DNA from: JAJFUI01 sp963754135
GTDB lineage: Bacteria; Planctomycetota; Planctomycetia; Pirellulales; Thermoguttaceae
Assembly: GCA_963754135.1 (NCBI GenBank)
Contig: CAVWEY010000002.1
Span: 496,001 to 560,000 of the forward strand
Length of the DNA: 64,000 bases
Direction: 5' to 3'
In this document: piece after piece, positions 46,684-56,134 of the stretch
Layout: every line of letters begins with the position of its first letter
Numbering within the stretch: the stretch's first letter is position 1
Translations under genes and position numbers: made by a program
The notes under the pieces: generated by a model
What the model saw: only the letters and a program-made list of their open reading frames with translations
Told to the model about the DNA's origin: nothing
Databases searched by the model: none

Positions 46684-47691
46684 TTAGCTCTGCCTCCTCA
46701 AGCATTCGAACCACTCCTTCGTCGCCACGGCGATGCCCTCCGGCGTCCACACCGGCGCCTGTCGCCAGTAGTCGATGTTTTCCAGCATGATCGCGACGCC
46801 CCGGTCGAAGTCGACACGGGGTTGCCAACCGAGCAGGCGGCGGATCTTGGCCGTGTCAGCGAACGTGCAGTCCGGCTCGCCGGGCCGCCTGGGGATGTAA
46901 GTCACCTCCCCGCCGAGCAGTTCCACCAGGAGATTGACGCTGTACGTGTCGCCGCTGCCGACGTTCATGATCTCCCCCGAAACGTCCGACTCGGCCGCCG
47001 TGACAAAGGCGTTCACCACGTCGCTGACGAAGGTGAAGTCGCGCGTCTGGGTCCCGTCTCCCACGACCGTGAACGGTCTTCCCGCCAACTTTTGCGCCAA
47101 AAACACCCCAAACACGGCCCCGTAGGTCCCCGAGGTCCGCGACCGCGGCCCATAAACGTTGAACAGCCGTAAACAGACCACCGGCAGTCCGTAGACCAGG
47201 CCCCAGTGCATGACGCAACACTCGCCGAGATACTTGCTCAAGGCGTAGGGATACTGCGGACGGATGTCGGCGGATTCAGCCGTGGGATAGGTATCCGGGA
47301 TGCCGTAACAACTGGACGAAGCGGCGTAGAGGAACCGCTTGACGCCCGCTGCCCGCGCCGCCTCCAGAACGCTGACCGTGCCGTCGACGTTCGAACGGTG
47401 ATAGTCCAGCGGGCGTTGGATGGAGGGGACGATGTCGGCCAGGGCGGCAATATGGAACACCCAATCCACGTCATTGAACCACGGCCGGATCACCGCCGGA
47501 TCGGCGATGTCGGCTTGCTGCACTTTTAGCCTGGCGCTGCCGCGTTGATGGGCGAGGTTCTCGGGCCGGCCCGTCGAGAAATTGTCCAGCACGACGACCT
47601 CGTGTCCCTCGTCGAGCAAGCGGTCCACGAGGTGGCTGCCGATGAATCCGGCGCCACCGGTGACAAGGCATTTTTTCGCTTCTACGGTCAT
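46684..47691 (-). CDS. NAD-dependent sugar epimerase/dehydratase
   Basis: Intact, 335 residues: VTGGAGFIGSHLVDRLLDEG, VFHIAALADIVPSIQRPLDY, AASSSCYGIPDTYPT, YPYALSKYLGE (YxxxK) and VYGPRSRTSGTYGAVFGVFL. It resembles WbpP/Gne-type UDP-GlcNAc 4-epimerases or UDP-glucuronate decarboxylases. Its first 17 codons are nearly identical to those of rfbB copy 2 as part of a duplicated segment. Confidence 0.8.
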   Translation of the reverse strand: MTVEAKKCLVTGGAGFIGSHLVDRLLDEGHEVVVLDNFSTGRPENLAHQRGSARLKVQQADIADPAVIRPWFNDVDWVFHIAALADIVPSIQRPLDYHRSNVDGTVSVLEAARAAGVKRFLYAASSSCYGIPDTYPTAESADIRPQYPYALSKYLGECCVMHWGLVYGLPVVCLRLFNVYGPRSRTSGTYGAVFGVFLAQKLAGRPFTVVGDGTQTRDFTFVSDVVNAFVTAAESDVSGEIMNVGSGDTYSVNLLVELLGGEVTYIPRRPGEPDCTFADTAKIRRLLGWQPRVDFDRGVAIMLENIDYWRQAPVWTPEGIAVATKEWFECLRRQS

Positions 47692-47908
47692 TCGGAATCT
47701 GCTAGCGCTCAGCCAACGCGGTACGGACCAGATCAAACATGTCGGCGATCACCGGCCGGGTCAGCAACGCGAACGCGCCGCAGGAGGCCGCAGCCGCCGT
47801 AGGAACCATGATCCAACTCGTCCAGTGGGCCGATCCGGCCCAGGCGGACGCCGGCCATCACCCCGCCCATGACGGCGACCGCCAGCAACAGCCGGCCGAA
47901 CGTCCCCC
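47642..47908. repeat. Duplicated segment, copy 1
   Basis: Nearly identical to 49942-50210. It contains the first 17 codons of the downstream gene, the ATG, the spacer and the last about 65 codons of the wzx flippase. Differences are scattered substitutions and a 2-bp deletion in this copy. Confidence 0.85.
47702..47908 (-). pseudogene. Truncated copy of the wzx 3' end
   Basis: The stop TAG (47702-47704) and the preceding codons correspond to the flippase C-terminus RLLLAVAVMGGVMAG and VRTALAER, but a 2-bp deletion near 47841 breaks the frame and everything upstream of 47908 is unrelated. It is a remnant left by a duplication. Confidence 0.8.
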
Positions 47909-47996
47909 ATATCTCTTCCAGCCCGTTGCGGAACTCATCCAGCGGCGGCAGGAACGGCTTGGTGACGTAAATCGGTTTCTCGAAGGGCTTAATCAT
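47909..47996 (-). pseudogene. N-terminal fragment of a DegT-type aminotransferase
   Basis: ATG 47996 opens IKPFEKPIYVTKPFLPPLDE then GLEEIWG, the usual start of a DegT aminotransferase, and then runs straight into the flippase tail at 47908. Only about 29 codons remain. It marks the recombination joint. Confidence 0.7.
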
Positions 47997-48000
47997 GGCG

Positions 48001-48865
48001 TTAACTTTCCGAGAGCAGCCTATTGACGTATTGCCCGTAGGCCGACTTCACGCCGGCAAAACGCGCGCGCAGACTCTCCTTGTCGACAAACCCCATGTGC
48101 AACGCGATTTCCTCGGGACAAGCGATCTTCAGGCCCTGACGCGACTCGATCGTCTGCACGAAGCTGGACGCCTGCAAGAGCGACTCGGGCGTACCGGTGT
48201 CGAGCCAAGCGGCGCCCCGTCCCAGTTTCTCCGCGCAACGTGCCGCGGCGCAGGTACTCGCGGTTCACGTCGGTGATTTCCAATTCTCCCCGCGCCGAAG
48301 GTTTGACCTGCGCGGCGATTTCCGTGATTCGCGCGTCGTAATAATAAAGGCCCACCACGGCGTAGTCCGACTTCGGCCGGGCCGGTTTCTCCTCGATCGA
48401 CAGGGCACGGCCGTCGGCGTCGAACTCCACCACGCCGTAGTGCTGCGGATCGCGGACGTAGTAGGCGAAGACGGTGGCCCCTTCGGTCCGCGCGGCGGCG
48501 GCTTGCAGCATCTGCGGCACGCCCATGCCGTAAAAAATGTTGTCGCCCAGGATCAGGCAAGCCGGCCCGCCGGCAACGAACTCCTTGCCGATCAAGAACG
48601 CCTGGGCAAGCCCCTCGGGACGAGGCTGCTCCGCATACGACAACCGGATCCCCCATTGGCTGCCGTCGCCCAACAGCCGCTCGAACAACGGCAGGTCCGC
48701 GGGCGTCGAGATCAGCAGGATTTCGCGGATGCCCGAAAGCATCAGTGTCGTCAGCGGATAGTAGACCATCGGCTTGTCGTAGACCGGCAGCAACTGCTTG
48801 CTGACCACTTGGGTCATCGGGTGCAGCCGCGTGCCGCTGCCGCCGGCAAGAATAATACCTTTCAT
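48001..48865 (-). CDS. rfbA: Glucose-1-phosphate thymidylyltransferase, copy 2
   Basis: Very similar to copy 1 at 37796: IILAGGSGTRLHPMTQVVSK, LILGDNIFYGMGVPQMLQAA, LSIEEKPARPKSDYAVVGLY. After a slip near 48236 the frame continues RGAAWLDTGTPESLLQASSF and ends GQYVNRLLSES, TAA at 48001-48003. Makes dTDP-glucose. 7 bp from rfbB copy 2. Confidence 0.9.
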
Positions 48866-48872
48866 CGGTTTC

Positions 48873-49991
48873 TCAGGTGCGCTGTGCGTAGTTCAACGCG
48901 ATCCACTCGTGATACTTCTCGCTCATCAGCCCGTTGACCCAAGCCTGATTGGCCAAGAACCACTCGATCGTCTTGCGGATACCGGTCTCGAACGACTCGC
49001 ACGGCGCCCAACCCAACTCGGCCTCGATCTTGTCGGCGTTGATGGCGTAGCGGCGGTCGTGGCCGGCGCGGTCCTTGACGTGGACGATCTGGTCCCGGTA
49101 CGTGCCGCCGCCCGGCTTCGGGCGCAGCCGGTCCAATTCCGAGCAGATCAAGCCGACGATTTCGATGTTCTTGCGCTCCGTCCGGCCGCCGATGTTATAG
49201 GTTTCTCCCGGCCGCCCGCGCGTCAGGACCGCGTGAACCGCGGCACAATGGTCCTCGACGTACAGCCAGTCGCGGACCTGCAGGCCGTCACCGTAGACGG
49301 GCAACGGCTTGCCGGTAAGCGCGTTAAGAATCATCAGCGGGATCAGTTTTTCGGGATACTGGTACGGGCCGTAGTTGTTCGAACAGTTCGTCGTCAGCGT
49401 CGGCAAGCCGTAGGTGTGGTGGTAGGCCCGCACCAAGTGGTCGGACGACGCCTTGGACGCCGCGTAGGGGGAATTCGGGGCGTAGGGTGTGGTTTCGGAG
49501 AAGGGAGGATCAGTCGGACCCAGCGTTCCATACACCTCGTCGGTCGAAACGTGAAGGAACCGGCAGCAGTCGAACCGGCCTGCCCAAACCTCGCGGGCGG
49601 CTTCCAGCAGCGTGAATGTTCCGAGAATGTTGGTGCGGATGAAGGCGGCGGGGCCCGTGATGGAACGATCGACGTGGCTTTCCGCGGCAAAATTGACGAT
49701 CGCGTCGACGGCGTGTTCTTCCAGGATGCGCTTCACGAGCACTGCGTCGCCGATGTCTCCGTGGACAAACGTATACCAGCCGTCGTGATCCAAACCGGCC
49801 AGGTTGCTCAACGACCCGGCGTACGTGAGGGCGTCCAGGTTCACCACGCGCAAGGGGGAAAGGAACAATTCGCGGGCCGCAGTGCAGTCGGAATGAGCGG
49901 ACCGCCGGGCGTTCAGAAGATAACGGACGAAATTGGAGCCAATGAATCCGGCGCCGCCGGTGACAAGGCATTTTTTTGCTTCTACGGTCAT
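48873..49991 (-). CDS. rfbB: dTDP-glucose 4,6-dehydratase, copy 2
   Basis: Intact, 372 residues: VTGGAGFIGSNFVRYLL, HVSTDEVYGTLGPTDPPFSE, PYAASKASSDHLV (YxxxK), NNYGPYQYPEKLIPLMILNA. It is 15 residues longer than copy 1 because of an extra stretch after the first helix (NARRSAHSDCTAARELFLSP) before RVVNLDALTYAG. Same reaction as copy 1. Confidence 0.9.
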   Translation of the reverse strand: MTVEAKKCLVTGGAGFIGSNFVRYLLNARRSAHSDCTAARELFLSPLRVVNLDALTYAGSLSNLAGLDHDGWYTFVHGDIGDAVLVKRILEEHAVDAIVNFAAESHVDRSITGPAAFIRTNILGTFTLLEAAREVWAGRFDCCRFLHVSTDEVYGTLGPTDPPFSETTPYAPNSPYAASKASSDHLVRAYHHTYGLPTLTTNCSNNYGPYQYPEKLIPLMILNALTGKPLPVYGDGLQVRDWLYVEDHCAAVHAVLTRGRPGETYNIGGRTERKNIEIVGLICSELDRLRPKPGGGTYRDQIVHVKDRAGHDRRYAINADKIEAELGWAPCESFETGIRKTIEWFLANQAWVNGLMSEKYHEWIALNYAQRT

Positions 49992-50210
49992 TCGGAATCT
50001 GTTAGCGCTCAGCCAACGCGGTACGGACCAGATCGAACATGTCGGCGATCACCGGCCGGGCCAGCAACGCGAACGCGCCGCAGGAGGCCGCGGCCGCCGT
50101 AGGAACCATGATCCAACTCGTCCAGTGGGCCGATCCGGCCCAGAGGCGGACGCCGGCCATCACCCCGCCCATCACGGCGGCCGCCAGCAACAGCCGGCCG
50201 AACGCCCCCC
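49942..50210. repeat. Duplicated segment, copy 2
   Basis: Partner of 47642-47908; here both the rfbB 5' end and the wzx 3' end are continuous with full genes, so this is the likely source. Confidence 0.85.
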
Positions 50211-51471
50211 AGAACTCATGCCAGCCCAGGTGGATCTTGCGGTACAGAAAACCGATGAAGAACGGCGCCTGAACCAGCCAAATCACCACCAGCGCGACGG
50301 CGGTGGTCACAATGCCTCCCCCGGCAAAGGCGATGCAGAACAACGTAGGCCAAGTGGCCGACACGCGAAACGCGTTGAAGTAGAAGTTGACATGGGCATA
50401 GTTCAAGGCCAGCAGCGGCGCGCTGACCAACGCGCCAAAGGTCTGCACAAAGCAGAACGCGGCGAACGCCTGAAACGCCGGCACCGACGGCCGCCACTGC
50501 TGGCCGAAAACCCACGGCACCAATGGTTCCGCCAACCCGATCAGTAGGACGTAAGCCGGAAATGTAGCCAGCGCCAAGAGCCGCGTCCCGCGGAGGTAGG
50601 CCCGGCGGATGCGGTCCAGGTCGTGTTGCACGCGGCTGAAGGCCGGATAGACCACTCCTCCGACTTGGCTGATGATCAGGTAGAACGGCTGACGTGCCCG
50701 CTCGAAAGCGAAATAGTATTGGCCAAACGCGACCGGAGGCCAGAAGCGGCCCATGATCAGGTAATCACTGTTGTCGCCGAAGTAATTCAGCACGCTGCCG
50801 CCGAGCATTGAGCCGCCAAATTTGCCGATCGAGCGCAGCTCGGCCCACGAGAAGAACCACCTCGGGCAATAGCGGGAGACCCAAAACACCCCAAGCGCCA
50901 AGGCAAGCGCGCCTCCCGCCCCGGGGATCACCAACGCCCAGTATCCGAAGCCCATCACCGCCAGAGCAACCGCCATCCCTGCCGAAATCATAGTACCAAT
51001 CACACTGATGATGTTCTTCTCGCGGAACCGCATGTCCCGCGTGATGATTGCATCCGGCACCGAGCCAGCCAACGAAATCACCAAAACCACGCCCAGCACC
51101 AACAGTACCTTGGGCAGCGCCGGCTGACGGTAAAAATCGGCCAGCCACGGAGAGACTAGCGTGAGCAGGCAGAATAATCCAACGCCGATGGTCAACATGA
51201 ACCAAAACACGGAATGACACTTGGACTGTCTTAACTCAGGCTCTCGGACCAATGCCGTGGCGAATCCTTGGGCCGATGTTGCATAGACAAGGCCCATCAC
51301 CGTCCCGGCGATGCCGGCGACGGCAAAATCCTTGGGAGTCAATAATCTGGCCACCACGATGCTGCTGGCCAAGGCCAGGCCTTGCCGAACAACAGCCCCC
51401 GCCACATTCCACAACACGCCATGAAGCGTGCGAAATGTGAGCGACGAGGCTTCCGGGACAACTGAACTCAC
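50002..51471 (-). CDS. wzx: Oligosaccharide flippase
   Basis: The 489-residue product from GTG 51471 has about 12-14 hydrophobic helices and the MOP-flippase start TFRTLHGVLWNVAGAVVRQG, VVARLLTPKDFAVAGIA, FGDNSDYLIMGRFWPPVAFG QYYFA and PAFSRVQHDLDRIRRAYLRG, like WzxC/TuaB. It moves lipid-linked repeat units across the inner membrane. The GTG overlaps the stop of the upstream methyltransferase. A long frame reaching 51567 is ignored. Confidence 0.85.
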   Translation of the reverse strand: MSSVVPEASSLTFRTLHGVLWNVAGAVVRQGLALASSIVVARLLTPKDFAVAGIAGTVMGLVYATSAQGFATALVREPELRQSKCHSVFWFMLTIGVGLFCLLTLVSPWLADFYRQPALPKVLLVLGVVLVISLAGSVPDAIITRDMRFREKNIISVIGTMISAGMAVALAVMGFGYWALVIPGAGGALALALGVFWVSRYCPRWFFSWAELRSIGKFGGSMLGGSVLNYFGDNSDYLIMGRFWPPVAFGQYYFAFERARQPFYLIISQVGGVVYPAFSRVQHDLDRIRRAYLRGTRLLALATFPAYVLLIGLAEPLVPWVFGQQWRPSVPAFQAFAAFCFVQTFGALVSAPLLALNYAHVNFYFNAFRVSATWPTLFCIAFAGGGIVTTAVALVVIWLVQAPFFIGFLYRKIHLGWHEFWGAFGRLLLAAAVMGGVMAGVRLWAGSAHWTSWIMVPTAAAASCGAFALLARPVIADMFDLVRTALAER

Positions 51472-52370
51472 TCTTTGGGTTCCCAATGCGCGTCCGTATT
51501 GAAAACCTTTGTCGGCTTTTCGCCCACGATCATTTTGGGAGGAATATCTCTTGTGATGACGGAACATGCTGCGGCAGGCTCGTCGTGCATGTTAGACGAT
51601 TTCCTTGCCAACACCACGTACACGGTTGCGTCCGGCGACAAACCTCCCCGACGGATGCCCTCAAGTAATGCAATAATTCCTTGGATCACCCACACGTAGG
51701 CGTGGCGGAGTCCTGCCGGCAGGTAGTCCATGGTCGCCAACTGCCAGAGATGAATCGCCGTCGTTTGCAGGCAGAGGATGCTCTGCATTGACAGGATCTC
51801 AAATCCCGCCGTTTCGATCTGGCGATGTAACCCCTGCGACGTCCACCGCCAATAGTTGTGCGGCGACGGATGGTAGCGGTAAAGCCCGTGCGTGGTCAAC
51901 AACAGAAGGCCTCCGTCCGACAACATGCGGCGGGCCTCGGCGAGATACAGGGCGGGATCCTCGACGTGCTCCAGCACCTGCGTTGACAAGACCAGCGAAA
52001 ACCTCCCGCCTTCCAACGGGATGCGACCGGCAGCGTCAAGGTCGAAGTCCGCCTGTGGATTGCCGGAAAGATCCACCCCGACGTAGCTATTGAACTTGTC
52101 GCGGAAAAGCGGCTCATAAGATCTGACGCCGCATCCGTAGTCCAGCAAGTTGCCTCCTGGTGGAATCAAGTCCGAGTTGATTAACTCCTTAAAGATACGA
52201 AGCCGCTCTCGATTGGAGTAGCGGTGGATGCAAAACGGTCCCGGTGCCAACTGCGGATCAGGCCGCGGTGACACATCCGCCGGCCGGCGTCGAAAAATCC
52301 CCAGCATAAATCTAGTCCTTCTCCAATCCCGGCCTTGTAAGCCCGCGAAGTGCCGCCGAAAATGCTGCAC
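51468..52370 (-). CDS. Class I SAM-dependent methyltransferase
   Basis: LLDYGCGVRSYEPLFRDKFN (SAM motif I), YVGVDLSGNPQADFDLDAAG, LSTQVLEHVEDPALYLAEAR and LSDGGLLLLTTHGLYRYHPS. 300 residues from ATG 52370; an inner start MLGIFRRRP (52307) is likely too. A hydrophobic stretch follows (YVWVIQGIIALLEGI). Probably methylates a glycan residue; coupled to wzx. Confidence 0.8.
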   Translation of the reverse strand: MQHFRRHFAGLQGRDWRRTRFMLGIFRRRPADVSPRPDPQLAPGPFCIHRYSNRERLRIFKELINSDLIPPGGNLLDYGCGVRSYEPLFRDKFNSYVGVDLSGNPQADFDLDAAGRIPLEGGRFSLVLSTQVLEHVEDPALYLAEARRMLSDGGLLLLTTHGLYRYHPSPHNYWRWTSQGLHRQIETAGFEILSMQSILCLQTTAIHLWQLATMDYLPAGLRHAYVWVIQGIIALLEGIRRGGLSPDATVYVVLARKSSNMHDEPAAACSVITRDIPPKMIVGEKPTKVFNTDAHWEPKE

Positions 52371-52394
52371 AACATGCCATTGATCAACAACGGG

Positions 52395-53390
52395 TTAAAT
52401 CGGCAGCATGCAATCGAGGAGGTCGCGAACTCCAATCCTGTTGCGAAGCATCGGACGGGTTGATCGCCGCAAGGTTTTCCACGCGGATGCAATCTCCGTA
52501 GTGTCCTCACCCGTGAAAGTCCATATCCGCGGGATGCTGTGAATATCCCTTGTGTCGACACCAGGGTGCCGAAACGCGAGCCGCCAGCCTTGCTTGAGAA
52601 GATACCGGCCAATACGGAAGCGGTGGCTCGGCCGCCACCATTCAACGTCGCGGATGTAGAGTTTGCCGCCGGGGCGGATGACGCGGCGAAAGCAGTCCAG
52701 GATGGGCTGGACCAACCGCCCCGGTATCTCTTGAAGAACCTGACAGCAAACGATCAAGTCAAAGTAACCGTCCGGCAGGAGATCCATCCGCCACGTGGGA
52801 AGGTGCGCAATTACCTTGCCGCGGTTGTCCGGCGGCAGGGAGAACCCGTCCGGGCCGCCCATGTACTCCCGGAATTCCATGTCCGGGAGCGATTGGAACA
52901 CGCGGTTCTGAAGCAGATAAGAACCCTCAATCCCGTCGATCGCTGCGTAGGCGACCCGCTCATTCAAACCCGTCCACAAGAAGGCTTGACGGCCATAGCC
53001 CGCGCCAAAATCGAGCACTTTGCCGGACGGCCCGAGCAGCGTCTGAAATAGATAGTCGGTGGCGTTGTAAAAGTCGATATGACGATACTTCTGGCTCTCG
53101 TATGGCCGTGCCAACACCCGCCGCACCACCGCTTCGTGGCAGCGCCGGCTGGTTTCGACCCATTCAAGTGGAATGTCATAACCCAGCGCCGCGTTCCACA
53201 CGGCGTGTTTCGGCGAGACCCAATCCAACCATTCCCCCAGCAAGCCGTCGCGATACCGGAACATATGCGCCGATATGCTCCACTTGCCCGCATCGGCATG
53301 AAAGAATTGACCCCTTGTCAAATCTCTTTCCAGGCACGCGGCGAACGCGTCCGTAGAGAGAGAATCCATGACGTCGCTGCTCTTGCTCAT
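52395..53390 (-). CDS. Class I SAM-dependent methyltransferase
   Basis: 331 residues, intact. KVLDFGAGYGRQAFLWTGLN is SAM motif I; AYAAIDGIEGSYLLQNRVFQ, FDLIVCCQVLQEIPGRLVQP and VIRPGGKLYIRDVEWWRPSH follow. The N-terminal 110 residues (RGQFFHADAGKWSISAHMFR) are an added domain I do not recognise. The start overlaps the stop of the epimerase-aminotransferase fusion. Confidence 0.75.
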   Translation of the reverse strand: MSKSSDVMDSLSTDAFAACLERDLTRGQFFHADAGKWSISAHMFRYRDGLLGEWLDWVSPKHAVWNAALGYDIPLEWVETSRRCHEAVVRRVLARPYESQKYRHIDFYNATDYLFQTLLGPSGKVLDFGAGYGRQAFLWTGLNERVAYAAIDGIEGSYLLQNRVFQSLPDMEFREYMGGPDGFSLPPDNRGKVIAHLPTWRMDLLPDGYFDLIVCCQVLQEIPGRLVQPILDCFRRVIRPGGKLYIRDVEWWRPSHRFRIGRYLLKQGWRLAFRHPGVDTRDIHSIPRIWTFTGEDTTEIASAWKTLRRSTRPMLRNRIGVRDLLDCMLPI

Positions 53391-55485
53391 TGGTAGAAAC
53401 CCCGGATGGCTTCGACAACACGGCTTCTTTCAGCCGGCGTCAACTCCGGATACACCGGCAGGCTGAGGACCGAGTGGGCCTGTTGTTCCGCCACGGGAAA
53501 ACTGCCCGGCCCGTAGCCCAGGGCCGCCGCCGCCGGCTGCAAGTGGATCGGGATCGGATAATGAATCTTGGTCTCGATGCCCCGTTCAAGCAGAAACCGC
53601 TGCAATTCGTCGCGGCGGCCGGTCTGGATGATGAACGTGTGGCAGACCGCCCGCTCGTAAGGCTTGTCCTCCGGCACTCGCACCACTTCGCGCAACGCGG
53701 CTTGATAGAACGCGGCGTGTTCCCGTCGCGCCGCCGTCCATCCGTCGAGATACTTCATCTTTACCCGCAACATGGCCGCTTGCAGGGCGTCCAGCCGGCA
53801 GTTGGGCGACCAGAACTCGCACTCATCGCGGTTGCGCAGGCCGTGGTTCCGCGCCTTCTTGAGCTGCTCGTACAACTGCGGGTCGCCGGTCGTAATCATG
53901 CCGCCGTCGCCGATGGCGTTGAGGTTCTTCAGCGGGTGCAGGCTGAAGCAGCCCGCCGCGCCGAAGGAGCCAACCCGCCGGCCGCGGTACTCCGCCCCGA
54001 CAGCCTGGGCGGCGTCTTCGATCACGTGCAGGCCGCGGCGGCGGGCAATCTCCAGGATCGGGTCCATATCGGCCGGCCGGCCCGTCAAATGGACGGGCAT
54101 AATCGCCCGGGTGCGCGGCCCGACGGCAGCCTCCAGTTTGTTGGGGTCGATATTGTAATCGTCGCGGACGTCGACGAACACCGGCCTTGCCCCAACCAAC
54201 GCAATGGAAGACGCCGAGGCCAGAAACGAGTTCGGCGCGGTAATGACCTCATCGCCGGGGCCGATGCCCAGTGCCCGCATCGTCAAGCTGAGCGCGCTGG
54301 TGCCGTTGTCGACGCCCACGGCGTACTGGGTATGGCAATAGGCGGCGAACTCCCGCTCGAAGGCCTCGACCTCCGGCCCGAGGATGAACCCGCCGCTGTC
54401 GAGCACCCGACGGGCGGCCTCCAGCAACTCGGCCTTGACCGCCCTGTGCTGCGACGCCAGATTGATGTACGGAATCCGCGGCGCGGCGCTCGACTTCAGC
54501 CCAATCTCCTGCATCCGTTTGATGTTGTAGTACAACGGATTATTCATCGGATCGTCCAACAGTCCGGCCTCGAACGCATGGACCAGATCGCCCACCGCTT
54601 CTTCGATGCGATGCTTGGGCACGAAGCCCAGTTCACGGGCGATCTTCGCCGACGAGACGTGGTAGGAGCGGTTGTCGTTGCTAGGCAGCGTAACCATTCG
54701 GACCGTATCTTCGCCGATCACGCCCCGGACCATCTCGGCCAACTGCCGGACGGTGCGGTTCTCGTAGCCGACGTTGAAGGTCTTCCCGGCGATCTTTTCG
54801 GCAGGTGCCTCCAGCATCAGCAGATAGGCGTCGGCCATGTCCTGGATGTGGAGGTTGGGGCGGAGTTGGTCGCCGCCGAGCACCTTGAGCGTGCCGGTGT
54901 GATAGGCCAGGTTCGTCAGGATGTTCACCACCACGTCCAGCCGTTGGCGGGGCGAATAGCCGCAGACCGTTGCCGGCCGCAGCGTCACGGTGGTGAAGCC
55001 GTCGCCCTGGTACTCGGCCAAAATCTCTTCACACATCGCCTTATATTTCGAGTAGTCGGTCAGCGGCTCCAGCGTCATGTCTTCGGTCACGTCGGGCACT
55101 TGCTTGATGCCGTAGACGCTGGAGCTGGAGGCATAGATGAACCGCCGGACGCCGCTTTGCCGGGCGATCTCCACCAACGGCCGGAAGGCGTCCAGGTTGA
55201 TGCTCTTGCCCAACTGCGGGTTCAACTCGAAACTCGGATCGTTCGAAATACAAGCCAGATGAATGACGGCGTTGCAGCCGGGCAACTCGCGCCGCAGCAA
55301 CTCCTGATTGCGGAGATCCCCGCGACGATCATCAGCTTGGGGTCGTCCTTCACGGCCTCCAGCACGTTCCGGCCGTAGATGAACAGGTCCAGCGCCTTGA
55401 CGCGGTAGCCCCGTTCGAGCAACCGCGGCGTGAGCACCGCGCCCACGTAGCCGCCGGCGCCGGTCACAAGAACTGTCTTCACCAT
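53387..55485 (-). CDS. Fused NAD-dependent epimerase and DegT aminotransferase
   Basis: Residues 1-310 are an extended SDR: VTGAGGYVGAVLTPRLLERG, after a slip near 55320 NAVIHLACISNDPSFELNPQ, YASSSSVYGIKQVPDVTEDM, DYSKYKAMCEE (YxxxK). Without a break residues about 335-699 are a DegT aminotransferase: IPYINLASQHRAVKAELLEA, VDNGTSALSLTMRALGIGPG, LHVIEDAAQAVGAEYRGRRV and PLP lysine in FSLHPLKNLNAIGDGG. The linker is LYYNIKRMQEIGLKSSAAPR. One chain could make a keto-sugar and aminate it. The frame through the junction is open without any slip. Confidence 0.8.
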
Positions 55486-55486
55486 G

Positions 55487-56134
55487 TTAGGTTCCTTGTT
55501 TCGTCATCGCTCTGGCCGGAACGCCGGCCACGCGGCCACCCGGCGGCACGGGGCGGGTCACGACCGCGCCGGCTGCCACCACCGCGCCGCGCCCGACCGT
55601 CACGTCGGGAATGAGAATCGCGCCAGCGCCGAGAAAAGCGTCTTCTTCGATCCGGCAACGGCCGGCCGTGTGCATGCCCGGGCCAAGGTTCGCCCCGTCG
55701 CCGATCACGTTGTCGTGGTCGATCGTGGCTCCGGTGTGGACGTTGACGCAGCGGCCGATGCGCGTGCCCGTCACCACGATCACCCCCTGGCACAGGACCG
55801 AGCCTTCGCCGACCTCCACGTCGGAATCGAGGTGTACTGTCGGATGAACCGCCGTTGCCACCACCAGACCGCAGTCCCGCGTTCTCTGCGCCAAGGCACG
55901 ACGGCCCGGATTGTCGCCGATGGCCGGAACGGCGCCGTCAATCCGGAATTCTTGGGCTATTCTGGCCAAGTCGCTGCAACTCCCCAGTACCGGAACCCCG
56001 CGGATTCTCCCGCCGGCCTTGCGGGGATCGTCGTCCAGAAAGCCGGCCACTTCAACGCCCTTCATCGCCGACAGAATTTCCAGCACCACTTTCGCATGGC
56101 CGTCCGCTCGGGCGCCTAGGATCAATACTCGCAA
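55487..56134 (-). CDS. NeuD/PglD-like sugar acyltransferase
   Basis: 215 residues, intact. N-terminal domain MRVLILGARADGHAKVVLEI with GFLDDDPRKAGGRIRGVPVL; C-terminal left-handed beta helix of hexapeptide repeats (VEVGEGSVLCQGVIVVTGTR, VNVHTGATIDHDNVIGDGAN) with catalytic His in TIDHDN. It N- or O-acetylates an amino sugar from acetyl-CoA. Position next to aminotransferases fits a 4-amino sugar substrate. Confidence 0.85.
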   Translation of the reverse strand: MRVLILGARADGHAKVVLEILSAMKGVEVAGFLDDDPRKAGGRIRGVPVLGSCSDLARIAQEFRIDGAVPAIGDNPGRRALAQRTRDCGLVVATAVHPTVHLDSDVEVGEGSVLCQGVIVVTGTRIGRCVNVHTGATIDHDNVIGDGANLGPGMHTAGRCRIEEDAFLGAGAILIPDVTVGRGAVVAAGAVVTRPVPPGGRVAGVPARAMTKQGT

